This document shows, one piece after another, positions 61,154 through 64,000 of a DNA stretch of 64,000 nucleotides. The stretch's first letter is position 1; the number at the start of each line of letters is the position of its first letter. Made by a program: the position numbers and the translations under genes. Under the pieces are notes generated by a model. That model was given only the letters and a program-made list of their open reading frames with translations, had not been told where the DNA came from and searched no databases. Source of the stretch: Streptomyces sp. V2I9 (GTDB lineage: Bacteria > Actinomycetota > Actinomycetes > Streptomycetales > Streptomycetaceae); the NCBI RefSeq assembly GCF_030817475.1, contig NZ_JAUSZJ010000002.1, positions 3,796,626 through 3,860,625 on the forward strand. The letters run 5' to 3'.

Positions 61154-61833
61154 AGCGGCGAGGGGAGTCGAGCCAGGAGCAGCGGTCCGTGCGGGGTCAG
61201 TTCCGTAGTCGGTGCCTGCGTATGAGGCCTGAGGCGTGAGGCCCCGCACGGGTCCCCTCGGCACAGGGGAGTTCGTGGTGACTGCGGAACGGACCGCCTT
61301 CGCGGCGGGTTGCGCCCAGCGCGGCTTCGCGGAGGTGGGGAAGCTGCTGGCCCTGAGTGTCACGGCGACGACTGCGTGAGCGTACTCGCCGCGAACCGGA
61401 GGCTGTTGGAGCGGTCCGCACCCTTCTGACGTCTTCCTGTGCGACGGCGGCAGGCGGAACGCCCCCGGACCGCCATCGGCCCGCTCGCCCCGGTGGCCCT
61501 CTGCGCGGGACGACTTCACCCCGTTGCCCGAGTGGGCGCTTAGTTTCGAGGGCGAGGTGGATGAACTACGCGTGTTCGGTCCGACACCTCCGGCTCCTGA
61601 CGCCTCGGAAGTGCTCCTGGGCCCGGCCGGTACGGTGGTGACCGGGGCGCGCCCCGCCTCACGGCCAGCCGGAACAGGATCACGGGGGCGGACCTGGGCC
61701 CCGCCCGCTGACCGTCCGCGCTTGGTGGGACGGGTGATGATGCAGCGAAATGAACTAAAGGGCGGGTATGTCGGTTTCTCAAGAAGTAAGTAAAAACCGT
61801 CCCCCTGCCACCTAAACCCGCAGGTCACGAACT
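61154..61833. other. Low-coding region with coding-like fragments and an AT-rich CRISPR leader
   Basis: No intact gene is supported. At about 61506-61640 the + frame SARDDFTPLPEWALSFEGEV, then DELRVFGPTPPAPDASEVLL, looks like real protein but has no clear start and degrades into Arg/Pro-rich sequence. From 61741 to 61833 the DNA turns AT-richer (GTTTCTCAAGAAGTAAGTAA), a typical leader directly abutting the first CRISPR repeat. No cas genes are recognisable. Confidence 0.55.
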
Positions 61834-61923
61834 GTGGTCCCCGCGCACGCGGGGGTGGTCCCGTCAACCGGGACAAGACCGGAGCGCCCAAGACGTGGTC
61901 CCCGCGCACGCAGGGGTGCCCCC
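61834..61923 (+). CRISPR. Orphan type I-E-like CRISPR, two repeats and one spacer
   Basis: Repeat 1 (61834-61862, 29 bases) begins GTGGTCCCCGCGCACG and contains the hairpin CCCCGCG-CA-CGCGGGG. Spacer 61863-61894 is 32 bases. Repeat 2 (61895-61923) matches apart from an A for G in the stem and GCC for GTC near the end, as expected for a degenerate terminal repeat. The 29+32 period and sequence are those of Streptomyces type I-E arrays. The leader is upstream (left). Confidence 0.85.
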
Positions 61924-62122
61924 TTCACCGTGTCTCCGGGTGGCCGCCTCGTTTCGAGGGAGGGGGATGAACAGCGGGTGTTCCACCTGGCGCATCCGGC
62001 CCTCGGCGCCACGGTGGTGCGCACGACTCCGGCCGGTTCCGTTCCGTGGTGGTCGGGCCGCGACATGCGTAGCGATCGAGGCGACGGGTCCGGCGGCACC
62101 TCCCCCGCGTAGCCTGGGCGGT

Positions 62123-62608
62123 GTGAACGCCACTCCCGAGGTCCTCGCCGTGCTCACCGACATCCTGGCCGCCGTCGACGTGGATGAGCGCGGAGCGCTG
62201 TGGCATCTGGCCGAGGGCGGGCGGGAGTTGGACGCCAATCTGGTGTGGCTCCCTGCCGACGCCGAGGTGGGGGAGCACCAGGAGGACGTGCTCGACGTGC
62301 TCCTGGTCGTGATGGAGGGCCGGGGCACCGCCAGGGCAGGCGGCCGAGAGCTGGACCTGGAGGCCGGGACCGTCCTCTGGTTGCCGCGTACGTCCCGGCG
62401 CGCGCTGGCCGCCGGGCCGGACGGGCTCGGCTACCTCACCGTCCACCGCCGCCGCCCCGGCCTCGCGGTCAAGCCGCCGAGCGGGGCGCACGAGGGCGGC
62501 GAGGGGCCCTGCATGCTGGATCGGGTCTGCCCCGCGTGCGGGCGGCTGTCGCAGGACCCCGCCCCGGTCTTCTGCAGCCGGTGCGGGGAGCGGTTCCCCG
62601 AGCGGTGA
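62123..62608 (+). CDS. Cupin-domain protein with C-terminal zinc ribbon
   Basis: A 161-residue protein from GTG 62123. Residues 20-115 are a cupin-like barrel (RELDANLVWLPADAEVGEHQEDVLDVLLVVMEGRGTARAGGRELDLEAGTVLWLPRTSRRAL). Residues 135-161 contain two CxxC pairs (CPACG...FCSRCGERF), a zinc ribbon. The function is unknown; cupin-ribbon fusions are seen in actinobacteria. GCGGTGT context gives no strong ribosome site. Confidence 0.8.
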   Translation: MNATPEVLAVLTDILAAVDVDERGALWHLAEGGRELDANLVWLPADAEVGEHQEDVLDVLLVVMEGRGTARAGGRELDLEAGTVLWLPRTSRRALAAGPDGLGYLTVHRRRPGLAVKPPSGAHEGGEGPCMLDRVCPACGRLSQDPAPVFCSRCGERFPER

Positions 62609-63180
62609 GCAGGCGGCGGTCAGGCGCTGTCCAGCCGGTCCCGGGTCCCGTCCGGCCCATGGCCCGACCAACGAGCCACGAGCAACCAGCCGGAAAGTCA
62701 CATGATCCGCCCGGCGGCCCCTAACGCTGTCCGTTCCGGCGGCCGTAGCTGTCGCCGGCGGTCGGCGGGTAGTTGTGCACCGTCCAGGCCCTGGAGGACA
62801 CCCGGTCCTGCTGAGCCTGAAGTCGTGCCTGCTGTTTCTCGCAGGGCATTTCGAGAAGCACGGCTGCGGCAGGGTTGGAAAGCGCTGGACGGGCCGGTCG
62901 CATGGATGACGCCACCCGCCACGAGTGTGACCGCAACGCCCCGGAGCAGCAGGCGGAAGCGGAGGAGCCGCCTCACGCCACGGCGGTTCCCTCCGGCTGG
63001 GGGATGGTTCGCTCCGGCCAAGTGATCGGCAGCTGACACCAGGGTGGACCGGTCTCCGCCGGGCGGGGGAGTACGGGATCGTCCAGCGGACCGATCCGCA
63101 GGGAGGGGCTGGTCAGGAAGACTCGGTTCACGACGGGAACATCGAACCGCTGAACGAACCCGAGTGTCCTGGAGGACCTG
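62609..63180. other. Gap with a possible minus-strand gene fragment
   Basis: 572 bases. On the minus strand, 62721 to about 62900, the frame LLEMPCEKQQARLQAQQDRV, then SSRAWTVHNYPPTAGDSYGR, has protein-like composition and ends at a stop, but no start or family is evident; it may be the tail of a decayed gene. The rest has nothing recognised except the promoter and GGAGG of the next gene (63170-63174). Confidence 0.4.
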
Positions 63181-63687
63181 ATGGCGATGGAGAGTACGGT
63201 CTCACTGCCCGCCTCGCAGCCCGCATGGCCCGGTTACGTGGCCGCGGTCGCGGCCCTGGGATATGCGGCGCCCCACTTCTGGTGGGGCGCCGATGTCCCG
63301 GCAATGTTCCCCGGGGACTTCGCCGCGGCCCCGCACGGAAACCTGGAGGCCGCCATCGGCTACTGGGTGATGGGCGCCGTGGCCACGTTCGGCGCCGTGC
63401 TCTCTCTCGCCCTGGTGCGTCCCTGGGGACGCCGCGCCCCGGCCCTCCTTATCGCCGTCCCGTCGGGACTCGCCGCGATCGGCATGGCTCTCTGGGGGTT
63501 CACGTATTTTGCGATGCAGTACCTGATCACCACGGGCCGCGTGGTCTCGGCCCCGGCCTTCGCGGCCATGGACGCCCACCCGCAGGCGACCTGGGGACTG
63601 TTCTGGTACGCCCTCTTCCTGATCTGGGGCATCACCCTCGGAATCGCGGCTTGGCAGCGTCTGCGCGCGCGCCAGGCAGGACTCTGA
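63181..63687 (+). CDS. DUF3995-like membrane protein
   Basis: A 168-residue protein with four transmembrane segments (WPGYVAAVAALGYAAPHFWW, YWVMGAVATFGAVLSLALV, ALLIAVPSGLAAIGMALWGF, WGLFWYALFLIWGITLGIAA). The pattern fits DUF3995. GGAGG lies 6 bases before the ATG at 63181. Function unknown. The transposase remnant follows at once. Confidence 0.82.
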   Translation: MAMESTVSLPASQPAWPGYVAAVAALGYAAPHFWWGADVPAMFPGDFAAAPHGNLEAAIGYWVMGAVATFGAVLSLALVRPWGRRAPALLIAVPSGLAAIGMALWGFTYFAMQYLITTGRVVSAPAFAAMDAHPQATWGLFWYALFLIWGITLGIAAWQRLRARQAGL

Positions 63688-63736
63688 CGAACACTGCTAT
63701 CGCCGCAGCTTTGGTCTTCAGGCTCTGCATACACGC

Positions 63737-63928
63737 ATGAGCAAAGACAGCGCGGGCGGCAGACCCGCCGACTTCGACCGCGGTCACCACCGACACCGCA
63801 ACGAGGTCGAGCGGACCAGCAACCGACTCCAGAACTCCCGTACGGCCGCCACCTGTTACGGCAGGAAGACCTACACCTTCCACGGCACAGTCATCGCGGC
63901 GGCAGTCCGCCTATGGCTCCGCCCATGA
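63737..63928 (+). pseudogene. C-terminal remnant of an IS5-like transposase
   Basis: The frame GRPADFDRGHHRHRNEVERT, then SNRLQNSRTAATCYGRKTYTFHGTV, parallels the end of IS5-group DDE transposases (typically RNVVERCFNRLKQFRAIATRYDK...). The glutamate of the DDE triad may be the E in RNEVER. Only about 63 residues remain and conserved positions are altered (VERTSNRLQ), so it is an inactive relic. No terminal inverted repeat was identified. Confidence 0.8.
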
Positions 63929-64000
63929 TCCGCCGGACAGCGCGTGGGGCGGTGAGGCCCGTGGGTGCCCGCGGCCCCGCTCGCGTCTCGCGTGCCCCGC

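Noticed and set aside
61524..61793. Complete 89-codon gene before the CRISPR leader
   Set aside because: The only start is a TTG without ribosome site, upstream codons look equally protein-like, and the last part is the AT-rich leader.
62702..63039. Overlapping open frames on both strands between the cupin and DUF3995 genes
   Set aside because: No start signal or family; only the minus-strand stretch near 62721-62900 looks faintly protein-like and is noted as a possible fragment.

Overview
The window is about 70 percent GC with strong G/C bias at third codon positions, GTG and TTG starts, tightly packed genes, bald-family small regulators (XRE/DUF5753 plus DUF397), futalosine-pathway menaquinone genes and actinobacterial DUF families (DUF2771, DUF3027, DUF2530, DUF5707, DUF5133, DUF6411). 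All of this points to a Streptomyces chromosome, mostly a conserved core-like segment. All calls come from reading the sequence; no database search was run.

Layout. 1-7.6 kb: start of a MurR/RpiR regulator with an operator-like palindrome, a small gene pair ending in DUF4031, an MFS exporter, a Tat-lipoprotein beta-propeller, an HD phosphohydrolase and the pxpABC 5-oxoprolinase operon. 7.7-13.9 kb: a small secreted protein, a CsoR-boxed copper P-type ATPase, cutC and a HelD/HelR-like RNA polymerase recycling ATPase. 14.4-23.1 kb: XPB-type helicase, DUF2071 protein, a NUDIX/XRE-DUF5919 pair, a frameshifted helicase-associated protein and a HAAS-domain membrane protein. 23.3-27.4 kb: a four-gene iron-siderophore ABC operon behind an iron-box-like site. 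27.6-39.6 kb: HAD hydrolase, cold-shock protein, mqnD-mqnB, DUF2771 lipoprotein, MFS, DUF3027, a large sacsin/HSP90-like ATPase and a secreted DUF5707 protein. 39.7-50.2 kb: CtpE-like P-type ATPase, DUF2530, NCS2 purine permease, an RHH protein, a MarR-MFS pair, Uma2, a frameshifted DMT exporter, a nitroreductase and a divergent MarR with twin operators. 50.3-60.6 kb: XRE/DUF5753 with a tandemly duplicated DUF397 partner, aldo/keto reductase, a three-gene lipid-phosphatase/DGK operon, a degenerate anti-sigma-like ATPase with DUF5133, CsbD and proline iminopeptidase.

60.7-64 kb is less dense and looks variable: a VOC protein, a low-coding stretch ending in a two-repeat, one-spacer type I-E-like CRISPR remnant with no cas genes, a cupin/zinc-ribbon protein, a DUF3995 membrane protein and the 3' remnant of an IS5-like transposase.

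Functional groupings supported by context: copper handling (copA, cutC), iron-siderophore uptake, 5-oxoproline degradation, menaquinone synthesis by the futalosine route, and DNA/RNA helicase functions. The best candidates for new biology are the XRE-DUF5919/NUDIX unit, the sacsin-like ATPase beside DUF3027, the DUF397 duplication, the DasR-like element at the cutC promoter and the orphan CRISPR. No single large new system is evident.
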